Positions 40,001-52,109 of a DNA stretch of 64,000 bases are shown piece after piece. The notes beneath the pieces are model-generated. The model did no database searches, was not told the DNA's origin, and saw only the letters and a list, made by a program, of their open reading frames with translations. A program made the translations under genes and the position numbers. The stretch comes from Chromera velia. Taxonomy: Eukaryota > Sar > Chromeraceae. The DNA lies in contig JAHBMJ010003638.1 in assembly GCA_018398765.1 (NCBI GenBank), positions 1 through 64,000 of the forward strand, in the 5' to 3' direction. Each line of letters starts with the position of its first letter. The first letter of the stretch is position 1.

Positions 40001-43000
40001 ACAACGGGATCCCCCCAAATAGGATTCTGCGGAACTCCCGGGGAGGGCTCGTTGGCGCCGCCCCACTCCCTCCGCGCTACGACAGAGGGGATATCTGGCG
40101 TTTCTGCAAAGTGTTCTGGATTCACAAGAGCGGGGCGGGTAGTCACACGAAGCCCTTCGGTGGAGGCTAGTCGTGGGGGCCGGTGGAAGGGGTCTACAGG
40201 GATGTTCCCTTCTTTTCCTCCCGTCCAACCTGACACTTCCCGCTCTCTCTCTTCCAGGGGGTGACGTGAAGAGCTGACCGTCCCCGTCTCTTTCTCCCCC
40301 TCTTCTGCCGTGCCCTCATCAGACGACCCGTGTGTGACACACCAGAAGAAGGGAGACTGGAGACGGGACGATGCGGAGGTGCTCAGCCCAGCCCGGCAGG
40401 TCCCCACTCCAACAGTTGTTGTTGTCCCTGCTGCGGAGTGTCCAATGCTGGATGCTGTTGATGATCTCGGTTTGTCCCTCTCCCGTTCTCGTGTCTGTGG
40501 GCTCTCTGGACTTCCCCCTGGCTTTTTCTTGCGTGCCCCCCCCGCAGCTGCTGTCGGAAACGGGGGGGATCTGCTGATCAAGAACATCGACTTGAGGTCA
40601 AACACCACCGCGATGTCATGAGACTCCAACGGTCCTACAGCAATGCTGCAAACAAGAAAAAAAGGGTTGGACATCCAAAGAAAGCACGACAAAGACAGGA
40701 AACAGGAGGGAACAAACTGAGTATCTTAGCGAACCTGGGACCAAACAAAAAAAGAGAAAACTCCTTCAGCAATCACTCTGGGATCCGACAAAGGGTTTGC
40801 AAGGAAACGGCGAAACACGCAAAGAGAGACTTCTCTTTCCGACTGACGGTCTCTTGAGTACGACGGGAAAGATGACGCCTAGCCTCTTTAATTCCTCCCC
40901 AAGAGTCGCGAGACAACAGGACGGAATCCTCCTCCCCCGCACAGTCTTCCCACCCCCCTCTCCTCCGCCCCCTCCGGGCACTACCATAGAAGAACCAGCG
41001 ATGTCGTTGCCTCCTTTCTGCTGCTGAGGAGGCTGATACCACCTCACTGTCGAGCTTCTCTCTTCCGCCCGCTTCGGAGTTTCAAACTCAGTCGACGGCT
41101 CTCCCCCTCCCGTCGTCCTTCCTCCCCCCACGAGCAGCCCCCCACTTCTACCAGCCATCAAAAGATCCTCCAGACCCCCAACCCTACTCCCTTCAAATAT
41201 TCCCCCCCCAACCACAACAGGGCCACCCCTTCCATCTTCGGGTCTTTTGTGCCCTGACGGAAAAGAGTACGAGGAGGTGCTGCCACTGGAAGCACTAGAC
41301 GACGCAGACCACACCCCGCTCTCCTCCCGTTCTCGGTCAGAAAACAGCACCACTGGATGCGGCTGTGCAACTGCACGCTGACCGCTGGAAGTCGCAACAA
41401 AGGAACTCATCTCATTTCTTCCCCCGTCTGCAACTGGCCGCCCGTGATATGCGTGAGACGGCCCCGGCAGGCAACCATTGCCATTGCCAGAACGAGAAGG
41501 ACCCACAGACAAGGGGAGTGCAAAAGGCCCCGGAAAGCCTTCACGGTCTCCATCGTCACTGATCCTGCTCCTCTCCCCGCTTCCTATTGGAGGTTGGGGT
41601 CTGTGTGCATGCACAGGAGACTGCGTCAGCGAAGCGACGGGATTGGACACACGGGGGGGAATGACAACCGAGGAGGTTGCAGTCGCAGTGCCTCGCCGTG
41701 AGGGATGCAGGGATGGAGACACGGATGCAGACGCAGAAGGCAGAGTCAATTCTTCTGCCTCCTCCTCGTCCACACATGAGGAGGGGGGCAGATGTATTGC
41801 ACAAAGCGGGCAACTGGCGGGAGTGAGAGGAGCAGAGGTCGGCACAACTGAGAGTGACCTCAGTAGGCGATTCTCCGTGCCTGCTGTTGCAAATGAATTT
41901 GTTGGGGCAGGCAAGGGAGCTGCTGCCGGTGATGGGTGGACGGTGGTGGCTGCGTCTGCCTCCGTCTCCTTCTCCCTGTCACTGCGGAAGTCCGCAGCCC
42001 CACCATGGTGGTGTTCAGCAGAGGAGCGTCGTGGGACAAGACTGGGAAGCTGCAGGTCTGGAACATAGACGGTCCGGGCAGGCCTGCACCGTGGAAACCG
42101 ACGAATCGGTTTGAGTGACTGCTGGTTGCATCGAGACGGAGAAAGCGAGTTCTCGTTCTCCCTCTCTCTCTCCGCTGTAGTTTGTCTCTGATCCCCGTCT
42201 GTGGATCTTCCTCCCTTCATATGCAGGGCTGTGGAGGTAGACAGGTGAGGGACGAGAGGGGAGCCTGCCGTGATGTTGGGTTCGGGTGTTTGAGGAATGG
42301 GGGAGTCAGACGATCTGCCTTCACGTGGGTTCTCATACACACCCCCCTTCACGCAGACATTCTCGGATGCTTCTTCTCCTCCTGATCCCCCACGGGATGT
42401 CGGGGGGGCGGCTGGTGCAGGGCTTGGGGGCTCAGGCCAGAGGAGGGCGCCTGCACCCCTCAGGGGCGTTTGGGACTTTCCTTGGTTGCATGGGGGGCGC
42501 ACAGCGTCGTACTGGAGGTAGTGCCGCAGCTCTTGCTGCAGTTTGTCTCTGTCAGCGTGAGTAAGCGAGAGAGACGACGTAATGCACCGCCCCGCTAGGT
42601 TTAGTTGGGAGCCTGCATCCAGCGTCGGGGGTCGGACCCGGCATACCGTCATCTGCATACCCGTGTTCGCAACTGCTTCCATGCGGGCATTGACAGCCAC
42701 GCAGGCGTCCTTGATCAGCCGTTGCAGGAAGATCCGGTTGGACACTCTGCGCTGTGCAACCAAGGAGCCGACTGCCCTCACCCCCGGGTTGGCCTTCAGA
42801 TAAGCCTCCAGATCTTCCACGGCTGCTCTGTGGGATGCCTGCAAAAAGAGAAAGAAACGAACGCATTCAGGCAATCAGTCGGCAGTTACTTTTTCACTGA
42901 TCGCTTCAACTGGCCGAGAGCCTGGAGCGATGAATCGATGGGAGTCAGGGAGGGTCCGGGGGGGCTGCGTGAACAGAGCAAGTTGCATGCTGACGTCGTC

Positions 43001-44986
43001 AAAACAAAACATTGACTGACTTTTGGAGAGACAAGCAAATCGGTCACCTTGAAGAGGAACACGTCCGGTGGTCTCGACAAGGAGGAGAGCTGTTTGCCTG
43101 CATACAAACAACCCAGCGCACAGGTGCAGTGAAAGCAAAACAGAAATAGAGAAAGAGAGAAAACAGAGTGAACAAACGAGCGAAACAAGGCAAAGGAAAA
43201 AAGAGGAGTGAGGGGGAGAGCACCATCCTTATCCATACTCTTACAAGGTCTTCGTCCACTTTCCTCAGACCAACAGGACCCCTCGCATCTTCATGCAAAA
43301 ACTGAAAAAGGAGGAAACGAAACAGTCCACGCTGACTGATACCATATTCATTCAACAGTAGCCAAGTCGGCCACGTTCTCCTCACCCGAACATAGCTGCA
43401 TCAAGAGAGAGACTCGCATAGAGAAAAAGCAAATGGGTATGTAGCCGGAACAAAGAAAGGACGAAGATGCAACTTACTGATGGACATAGTGTGGAACACG
43501 GGCACGTAGATGACTTGGGGGGTCGAAAAGAACGCCCCCAGATCGTAAAGTGAGTTGGCCTTCTTCAGACTGATCAGATAAGCAACCACAACCGGGGGCT
43601 TGGTCGGGAGGGAGGAAGCGACAGACATTCTCGAGTGACAGCTTCCGCTCTTCTCCCTCTCCTTTGCCCCCTCCTCTCTCGTAACGGCCCGTCTCGCACC
43701 TTGCGGCTGCTGTTGGTGTTGCTGTGACTGCGGGGGGTGGGACTGAGAGGAGCGAGACCGAGAGGGAGACGACCCACTTGCAAAGGGAGTGCCAGAGCTG
43801 TCCTCCCTCTCACAGCAAGCTGAGCAGGCGTCCACGAACTCTTGGAAAGAAAAAGTGCGACAGGGGAACTCAGGAATCTCTGCATTGCATAGACACAGAC
43901 GGAGGGAGAGATGGGGACACAGAGATCCTTGAATGTTCACCGCACAGACCAAACTGCGGCATATATGCGCTTGGATTGGCGCACTCCCAAATGCCTATGC
44001 ATCTCACATACAGCCTGAGACAGGAAGAAAAGGGCTGGACTTGAGAGGAAAAAAGGACTTTTGGACGGAACGAAAAGCCAAAAGCCGACAGAGAGCCAGG
44101 AGGGGAGAAAGGAAAAAAAGAACCAGAATTACGCCAAAGGGTTGATAACAGGAAACATAACCAAAACAACACCGATTTCACAAAGTGAAACGAGTGATGA
44201 AAAACAGACAGTGGAAAGTGTAATAAATTGACGAATATAACTAGAGACAGAACATCCAGAGCCATTGGCGATCGGAACACGCTTGTCTGTTTGTTCGCTT
44301 ACTTGCTCTTGTGTCTTTCTCTCTGAATACAAATGCATTTCTCTGCATCACGCTTCTACATGTACACGTGTGTACACCCCCCTCACGGACGTACCAGGAA
44401 CTAAAATTTCGCGCAGGTCGCTCGGGTCTTCCACCTGCCCCTCTCCCCCTGCCTGGTCCTTTTTGCTTTTTTCCTTCTTCCCCCCCTCCTTCTGCTTTTC
44501 TGTGGAGGAAGCCCCGAAGAGATTTTCTGGAGAGGCACCGTCTTTGTTGACTCCCCCTCCCTCCTTCTGGGTTTGCGCCTCCGCACACATTCTTGCCGGT
44601 CCTTCTGGTGCACCCTCGGGGGAAATCATATTTGCATTTGCATTTGTATGGATAACGCTCGATAGCGATAGAAATGAAGATGATGGGACCTCAACATGAT
44701 CGCCAGAGGAAGGCACAACACGCGCTGGCGCGTCGCCCTCCCCTCCCTCTACCCGCCCTTTCCGCACACTCCCTGAAATCACAGAAGAACCTCCGACAAC
44801 TGCACTCTCCCCCTCCTGCTCTCCCTCCTGTCTGGTGTCCCCTCGTTGCTGTGAGATCTCTGACAACCCCGACTGTTGGCCAAGGCGGCTACGAAGCTGC
44901 CGACGTCTGGCGTCTAGTCCGGTGTCCATCACTGCGATCAAAGGAGCGACCTGGCTCAGATGGCCCACACGAAAGTCGGTCGACAC
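36829..44986 (-). CDS. inositol-tetrakisphosphate 1-kinase-like (ITPK, ATP-grasp) with giant insertions
   Basis: Phosphorylates inositol phosphates with ATP. Firm exons: 43097-43048, 42838-40848, 40645-38734, 38205-37306, 36883-36829 (GT-AG, phases agree). Conserved ITPK blocks appear in order: AVEDLEAYLKANPGVRAV; LGVIFPVVLKRP spliced to IAVGPLESHDIAVVFD; VVQEFVDHGRRLWKVLVVGE; LFGLDVLVE spliced to EATGDLVVVDVNFFPTF, which keeps the metal-binding Asp and the Asp-x-Asn. Between them lie Ser/Pro/Gly-rich insertions of about 480, 480 and 230 residues, so this part alone is about 1,620 residues against 320-420 in usual ITPKs. Exons 44986-44395 and 43879-43478 (Lys/Glu- and Ser/Gln-rich) join each other in phase and are probably its N-terminal extension; the link near 43.1-43.4 kb and the 3' end are not solved. 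Confidence 0.8.
36994..37032. repeat. (CA)n microsatellite in the last ITPK intron
   Basis: Simple repeat between the two exons that form the metal-binding end of the kinase. Confidence 0.9.
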
Positions 44987-45415
44987 CTGCAAGGAAGACG
45001 CAGAACTAAGAATGCTAGGAAGCCGGCGAGCGAAACATCAAGGGGAAAGGCAGAGACAATTACAGAGGACGAGAGATGCACAAGGGAGTCCTGAAAGAGG
45101 CTTTCAGCTCTGCATGCCGTCTCGTCTGCCCAGTGATCGCTCGAGATGGGCACAAAGTGGCGAGAGGACAAAACGCTACGCATCCAAGAGTAGCCTGTCG
45201 AAATACTCCAGGAGCAAGATGAGTAGACAATGGCGATGGAGACGCAAGCGTGTGCATCACTATACGTTCATGTCTTGCTTGCCATCCCATGGACGCAAAG
45301 AATGTCTTGCAGAGTTTCTTCGAAGCTACAAAAAAGAGAAGACGCTCCAACTTTGCCATCCCTCCCCTGACCTTCTGGAGGCATCGCTCGTTCACAGCCT
45401 TCGGTTCGCCTGCTC

Positions 45416-45418
45416 ACA

Positions 45419-45452
<34 letters not shown>

Positions 45453-45455
45453 AAG
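45416..45455. repeat. (CA)n(GA)n microsatellite
   Basis: Simple repeat between the HAD gene (3' end at 45559) and the N-terminal exons of the ITPK-type gene. Confidence 0.9.
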
Positions 45456-45558
45456 AGAGTCTTATTTCATCCAACAACAGCAACCCGATCATTAGCAAGG
45501 CACCCGTGGACGCGCACCAACGTACCCTCCTGCGCAAGTAACAGTCCAAGTATGAGGA

Positions 45559-47744
45559 CTACGAGCCTGCGACCGAAAAACGTCTACATACTCCAGGAAG
45601 AGACTTCCACCAATGCATGTTCTGACGACCTAGAAGAGTAGGGTGAGAAGTTGCACGATCGAGAGGAGGACCCGTGTTCCATGTATATCTGCCCAACTGA
45701 CCTGCGTGGGTGGGAAACCAGATGGAGTGCATGTGGGCGGCGTGGGCACAAAGGACGTCCTTTGGTAACTGGTCCCCGACAGCGACGATCTCTGACGGGT
45801 GATAGCCCCACTCCCTTGCAACTCTGCATGCAGCAAACGAATTATGCGAAAGACGATTTATAAGGCGGCTGGTGCGGGATGAACGCTTCTGACTGTCACA
45901 ACTGTCCGACAAACAGACGAAAAGATTCTGTGTCTTTCTGGCTATTTCTTGCGCTCCTTTCCATCAACGGACAGGACCGTAGATGGTACAAGAAGAATCC
46001 AGAAGAAAACGAGAAGCTGAGGGGGATTTGCCAAGCTTGTAAATGAAGACTTCCCCACTCGCTCTGACCTCTTCATTGTTTCCGGTTGCGGTTTACGGAC
46101 CCCGGCTTCTCCCGAGACCAGCACGATATCAAAAAACTTGCGAATTCCTGCAGTTGTGTGAGCATCAGAGAACAAAGATGTGCGTTAGGCCGATCGATCG
46201 ATGTTTCTCATCGACATGCACCTTATGACACTCAAATGATCGGAAGAATTGAAAAATCGGGTCGCCTGTCTGTTTGTTCCCTCCTTCCTTCCCTCTTTGA
46301 AAAGGAGAAAAAACGGGAGTGACTCACCGAAGTAGTCGATCAGTTGATTTTGCTTATCTGCCTCGTTGCTGTTGGTGCAAAGAGCCAGGCGATACCTCCT
46401 GCAGAAGAAAGGGAAAATGGTGATGGATACAGAAATGAATCAATCAACAACAAGGAAAGGAAGGAAGGAAAGGAGAAAAAAAGAAACCCAAATGGAAAAA
46501 AGGAATTGCAAAAGAAGGAGAGTGCACACTCGAACCTCTCCCCGTCATTCCCGCATCTCTTTCTCGGAAAGAAAGCAAAAAGATTTCCTTCCCACATGAG
46601 AAATCTGACGTCTTCTGTTCAAACACCCAACTTGTGACCCAAGTCTGGACAGAATAACAACGCCAGGAAGACTCTTATTCCTTCGCTTAGATCATGCACC
46701 TTCAGACTATCGAGAAACAATATTCACTCGACCTCGCGCTCCCCCGACTCCAAACAGACTGACGTACCTGTGGAGTTGCATCAGCGCCTCGTGAGCTCCT
46801 TCCACCATCGCCCATGACTTTTGACTGACTGCAAGCGGGCAGGCCGGTGAGACAGCAAACAACAAATCCTTTTAAGCGTGCTCACTCACAGACGACGTTG
46901 ACGGCAATGCGGAGAGGGACAACGCGCAGGGAGGGTGTCGATCGGAGAGGACGCGTGAGAAAAGTCAGAACCAAAACACTGTCTTCCCTTCAATATGCAT
47001 CTTCTTTGGATTCCAAGAAGTCAGGATGAGCTGGACAGGGGGTGAAAAGGAAGGAGCAATGAGGTAGCCAGACAACGGCTTCAGAATGCAGAAAGCAAAG
47101 GCAGGCTGGTCGTTCAACTGACCAGAAGCCAAGACAGAGATGCAACAGTTCCGGACAATCTCTTGGAAATGGTTCTCTTTTGAACCATCCACACCCATCT
47201 TCTGTAACGTGTCCGTGACCCGATTCAAAAACTTTTTATCTCCTTCTGTCCCTCCACCACCATCTTTGTCATCATCCGGTATTCCCTCCTTACGTCTCTT
47301 CTGCTGCTTCTCTTTCCGCTCCTTCTTTCGTTTGCGCTGCTGGCTGACTTCCTCCATGTACGCCGTGAAGAACTTGTCTCCATCAACCCCTCGCAACTCA
47401 GGGCTACGAGAAATATGAAATTCTGCAATTAATTCTTTCCCTCTGAGCTCGTCCTTGTCAAGGACCGGCATCTCCGGCTCTTCCTCCTCATCTACTTCAG
47501 CGTCCTTGTCAAGCTCCTGCGCCCTTTCTCTCATGCAGTCTCCCCGCGTCTGTCCCCTATTCCTCTTCACTGGGAAGACAGAAGAGTCGTGGGATCCCGG
47601 GCCGATCATACTGTGGTGCCGGACGAGGCGTGCGCCCGAGTCCTTTCGCTTGACTGTCCCCCCCCCACCTACAGCGGTGGCGGAGGGGTTGGAAGGGTAG
47701 ACCAAGGTCCGCCCAAAATCCAAAATCACACCTTTTATTGGCAT
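45559..47744 (-). CDS. HAD-superfamily hydrolase
   Basis: Probable phosphatase. Six exons on the minus strand: 47744-47123, 46828-46768, 46398-46328, 46147-46069, 45823-45702, 45629-45559; every junction is GT-AG and in phase, giving 341 residues. All four HAD motifs are present, each on a separate exon except where noted: I, VILDFGRTL (DxGxT) at the N-terminus; II, LALCTNSNE; III, SGEAGVRKPQPE; IV, EIVAVGDQLPKD. In motif I the second position is Gly rather than Asp, as in some HAD subgroups, so phosphatase activity is not assured. The first exon carries a Glu- and Lys/Arg-rich low-complexity insertion (about residues 80-165) ahead of the cap region. Substrate unknown. No signal or membrane segment is visible. 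Confidence 0.88.
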
Positions 47745-47769
47745 GTTTGATAGAACCGCTTCTCGTCAA

Positions 47770-48038
47770 ACAGTATTTATGCGCCTAACAAGCTGAATTG
47801 ATTATCATACAATCAATCAGAAATTGCCCGCTCCCATCAACGACCCCCAGGAGGAGGGGAGGTTACTGGGGCGGGAAAAAGCACGTGACTCTGCTGCATC
47901 CCCAAACACACTCAAAAATCGTACGGAGGCACAAAAAGTAACATTTCTGTCCCACTCTTTCTCCATCAAGACTCCCATCAAGCCAATCACGTATGAGATC
48001 CTACGGACCAACGCTCTGAAAGGTGCGAGACAGATCGT
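47770..48038. other. upstream region of the HAD gene
   Basis: No coding feature; presumed promoter region of the HAD gene. Confidence 0.3.
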
Positions 48039-48735
48039 CATGGCCCGGAAAGCGAAGCTCTGGAGGGCACTTATAAAAAACAATTGCTCTGGGACCGCGT
48101 GGCGATGCATGCATGCATATGCATGATTTCCGAGTAAATCTGGACGAAAAACTTTCGGAAAAAGTGAGGGTGCCGGGGCTCGAACCGACGACCTCGACTA
48201 CCCTAAAATTCGCTTTCCGGGGCCAAATTACGGGCCACTCGCACGCTTCGCGTGCGTCAGATTTTGTTTGCGAGAGATTGACGAATGTCTCTGCATGTAT
48301 GCCTCGATCTCTTAGATCTGACACAAGCTAACGCAAGCAAGCTTGCGAACGGCCCCGGAAAGCAAGAAAAATGAGAACTGCATGATTGACGTACACCGGC
48401 CATGGTGCTTCATTGGTGTATGCATGGTAGCGCTACNNNNNNNNNNNNNNNNNNNNNNNNNNNNNNNNNNNNNNNNNNNNNNNNNNNNNNNNNNNNNNNN
48501 NNNNNNCCCTTATTAGAAAAAAACAGCGCGGAACCCTCCCCCCGCAGAAAAAAAACCTGGGAGGTTGAGCGAATCTGAAACCCATCAGACGTACGTATGG
48601 CGCACATTCAGCTAGCCGGGTTTTTGGTGAAAGGCTACATATCTGACGCAAGCAAGGTTGCGAACGGCCCTGGAAAGCAAGAAAAATGAGAACTGGACGA
48701 TTGATGCATACCGGTCATTACATAGTGCATAGTAC
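48039..48735. repeat. dispersed repeat family R, copies at 48 kb
   Basis: Two neighbouring copies of AACGGCCCYGGAAAGCAAGAA with AAATGAGAACTG (48352-48385 and 48660-48695) and one of GGTTTTTGGTGAAAGG (about 48618), shared with 17.4-17.7 kb and 61.6-62.3 kb. 48170-48192, read on the minus strand, gives GGTTCGAGCCCCGGC, a tRNA B-box match followed 13 bases on by a T run, so a tRNA-derived SINE component is possible. No full tRNA folds here. Confidence 0.6.
48437..48506. other. assembly gap (70 N)
   Basis: Falls between two copies of the same repeat, so it may be a collapsed or mis-joined repeat. Confidence 1.
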
Positions 48736-49243
48736 CATACTGTCTAAGTTTATATAGAGCTTCGCCCCAGGCAGTTATTGAGAGTTGCCTAGGATAAAGG
48801 TCGGTACCGAAGGTACCGACCTTATCGTCATGAACTACGGTGCACGTGCTCAACCGGGTTCGCGCGAGGGATGCGCCGACGCGACCTTGTGATCTATACG
48901 TGCATGCCGCGTATTACCTCCCTGAACCTAATGTCCACTTGAAAAAAAAATATCAAGATCGTCCGCGCCTGTGGCGCGGCCAATTAAGTCTATCTAAATT
49001 TGCGGCCTAGCAAATCTCATTCAAAGAATTAAAAAAAAAAAATGGAAAATAGTAACGTATAAATAAACCGATATATTGCCTTTAAAATACTATTCATGCC
49101 TAGATTTTGTACATATCATCATATATAATTATACAATATCAATATTAGATCCTACATTACATTATGCATAGCTCAGTGCCAGTATACGATCATATATAAT
49201 ATCTCTATTCATTCATCTTCTGAATCAGAATCAGCAAGATTGC

Positions 49244-49730
49244 TTAACCTGCAGATTTCACGGGCTTACACCTGCGTCTGGCGAGCTCGCACTCTGAGAC
49301 TGCACGCTTAACAAAGAGCAAGCCTCTTTTGTTGCTCTTGTCTCTCTGCCTCTCTCTACTGGGCCTCACTCTGTTCCTCCCTAGCTGCTGCCAGAAAATT
49401 TGAAGACGAAGAAGCTTGGGCAGAGCCTGCAAGCGGAGAGGCAACTTGTTGTGATGAAGACACAAGAAAAGGGGAAGGTGCGGAGACCGTTCACAAAAAT
49501 CTGTATTCAAAATTTATCTGCAGTGTCTCTCTTGAGTGGGGAGACCACTGCTGTCTCGCATTTGCATATAAGTCAAACACAATTGCCCTTCCCACTTCCT
49601 TAACAGGATTTCTTCCCTCAGTGAGGGTGAAAGAGCGGGCACGAAGCTCATTTCTGGCCTCCTGCTTGCTCAGTGAAGACAGGCCGTTCACTGAAATTGC
49701 TCTCTGTCTCTTTCGCTTTCTCTGCCTCAC
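49244..49730 (-). other. coding-like segments inside the 4.7-kb transposon
   Basis: Two overlapping minus-strand frames, the upper one (49730-49491) basic and helical (SLSKQEARNELRARS). They could be exon remnants of the transposon's own gene. No homology recognised. Confidence 0.25.
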
Positions 49731-50414
49731 TGCGTTGGACTACTGAGTGCGTGCTACAAATTGATCTCCCTATGAGACCATATGGGAGCGAAGTTCGAAA
49801 TTAAAGAACAAAGATGCAGGCTTGAACGCCCCTCCTCCCACTTCCTGATTGAATTTCATGATGCACCCTCCCTCCGAAGGTAGGAATGTCCTAGTATGAT
49901 AAGTTCTTTTCCAACAGCCGAGACAGTCCTGCTATGTACGTACTGTTTGCTAAGGGACCGACGGTGGACTCTACCGAAATCACCATCTCGAAGATTGGTC
50001 AATATGACGGCATGTTCTCACTTCTGGGTAAGTCAAATAATCGAGCAAAAAGAATGCATGCAAAAAATTCCACTTTTGTGCGATCCGGGTGGGGACGCCA
50101 AAAAAAGTGAATAATTAATGTATGCACCTTCTACGCGCGCATCATTCGCGAGAAGTCACGGGTCTGATTGCATATACAATGGTGCTGACACACCAGAACC
50201 GTGCATACAATATCAGACGGACTGACTCCAAGAATGCAACATCTGATCAATCGAGAAGCACAGAACAAGGCATGAGAACCGACGCGCGCGATCCCCCTTT
50301 CCTCTTTGCTGCTGTCTTTTGTCTATCGCTTCCAGCAGGTGAATAGTGCACTCAATTGTATAAGCAGGAAAGAACATAAGAAGATCAGTTATCAAAGGAG
50401 GGAATGTAACAAAA

Positions 50415-52094
50415 TCAACCAAGAACAGTAAAAAGAAAGAAAGTCCTTTCATTCCATAATGCGATCAACGAAGGACTCCTCGAACGAGCAATAACATCAG
50501 AAAAAACCTTCATGAGAAAACGAAAAGGCCAACGAAGAAGAAAGCATTCAAGAAAAAGAAAAGTCAGTTCATCAACAAAAACACGAGCAGGGGCATTACA
50601 GGAAAGCAAGGAACGCAATACATTCGAACTCATCTGTCCGATCATTCCCTGCAACCGAGGAATGCAAGAGAAACCATGGATGAATCTAACTCTCTTCAGG
50701 GTAGGGAAAGAAGGGAATGGAAGAGCATTATCGAAATCATTGAGGCACGAAAAGGAAAAAGCACATAGGTTATGATACCATTCGACGAGAGCATCCCGAT
50801 TAGGGTTTGCAGCCGCAAAAAGCAAAACAGAGGGTGTCTGTTGGAGAAAGAAAATCTGAAGCCCCAGCACCATGGAGCCTTCCTGCCTTTCCAAGACACA
50901 TTCAGAACTGTAAAGATCTTCCTGTAAAAGTAATGCAGGAGGACTCTCATCCCGAAGACTCATTACATCAGAAGAAGCACAGCCAGGGAAACGAACAAAA
51001 AGAGAGCGGTCATCCATATATCGTGCACCAAACCATGACTTGTCTTCCCAAGATGAAACAGAGAAAGAATCAGCAACCGAAAACTCTTGCCAGGCTGCAA
51101 AGAATCTCGCCCCCCTAGGAGAGCATGGGCTTCCCTGAGGGAAGCCTTCCTTCTGTCGAATCAGTCGTCCATGAACATGAATCAGATTAGTACGAAAGTC
51201 AAGGTTAACGATCTCTGGTAGGACATCAACAGGGCATGAGATGGCATCTGCGAATCTGTTATGAGAGGACAAGAAGGCAGCAGGCTTCACATATTGTCTG
51301 CGTGACACCCATGCCTCTCCACATGCCCCCCCAGCCTCCTTCTTGCAGAAAGGACGGAACTTCGGCAGACCGATGTATCTGTGTCAAGATTCTGCCTTCA
51401 CCCTCGCGACGAACTTTCTAAGTGACAACAGAAATGCATCGCGTGGGAGGGAGGGGAAAAAAGCCTTGATATCATCAACAACCATCTTAATGTGACCGAC
51501 AGGCCAGTCAGGCTCTTGCAAAAGCTGTTCGGACCGATCAGCGGAACGTCCATACCCGGCGTTGAATACAGACACACATTCCTGAAAAGAAAAAGTCGAG
51601 TCCAAGTCATAGTGAGGGCCGAAGTAACAAAGCAAGCCATTTAAACATTTACATGCAAAGGAAAAGAGAGACTTACGTCCATGCAAGGCATACGAGACAA
51701 GCGGGCGGTATTTGATAAACGACCAGCTCGCAGGTAACCGACCATCGTCCCCCCAAGATTTCCTTTTTGCCCATAGAAGACCAGTCCCAAAACGATGCTT
51801 CCTTCTATTCAAGGAACCAAAACGTAAAAGAAAAGACTTCAGGGCAGCAGACTGGTCCGCGATACCACTCGCCAGATCATTGACAGCGCAATCAAGGTCC
51901 GCCTGTCGCAAGACAGCATACGAACGGTTATCTATGAAAGCCGCTCTTACAGCTTGACTGTATTTCCATGCACATAGAAAGGCTAGATCACCTCGAGCCT
52001 TATCCACTGGAACAACAGCCAACACATCTAACAACTTTTTCACCATCCCAGCCTTCTTCGGAAGGGGAGGCCCCCTCCTCAGAGCACGGAGCAC
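50415..52094 (-). pseudogene. reverse transcriptase, Penelope-like, copy 2 (best preserved)
   Basis: One frame with a single premature TGA (51384-51386), placed where copy 1 has Arg. Motifs: VPVDKARGDLAFLC, KYRPLVSYALHG, DDIKAFFPSLP, FPQGSPCSP, ARYMDDRSL, and the C-terminal SCNAPARVFVDELTFLFLE block. Homology to copy 1 continues upstream to about 52130 after a frame change. The 3' UTR signature lies at about 50278-50340. It is nested in the 4.7-kb inverted-repeat transposon. No GIY-YIG domain was found upstream. Confidence 0.8.
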
Positions 52095-52109
52095 ATAAAA
52101 GAGTAGTCA

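Noticed and set aside
38506-40692. Ser/Pro-rich ORF as an independent gene
   Set aside because: Both ends splice in phase into ITPK motifs, so it is an exon of the kinase.
48150-48240. Possible tRNA gene on the minus strand (B-box-like GGTTCGAGCCCCGGC)
   Set aside because: The T-arm does not pair fully and no acceptor stem or anticodon arm can be formed; kept only as a SINE hint.
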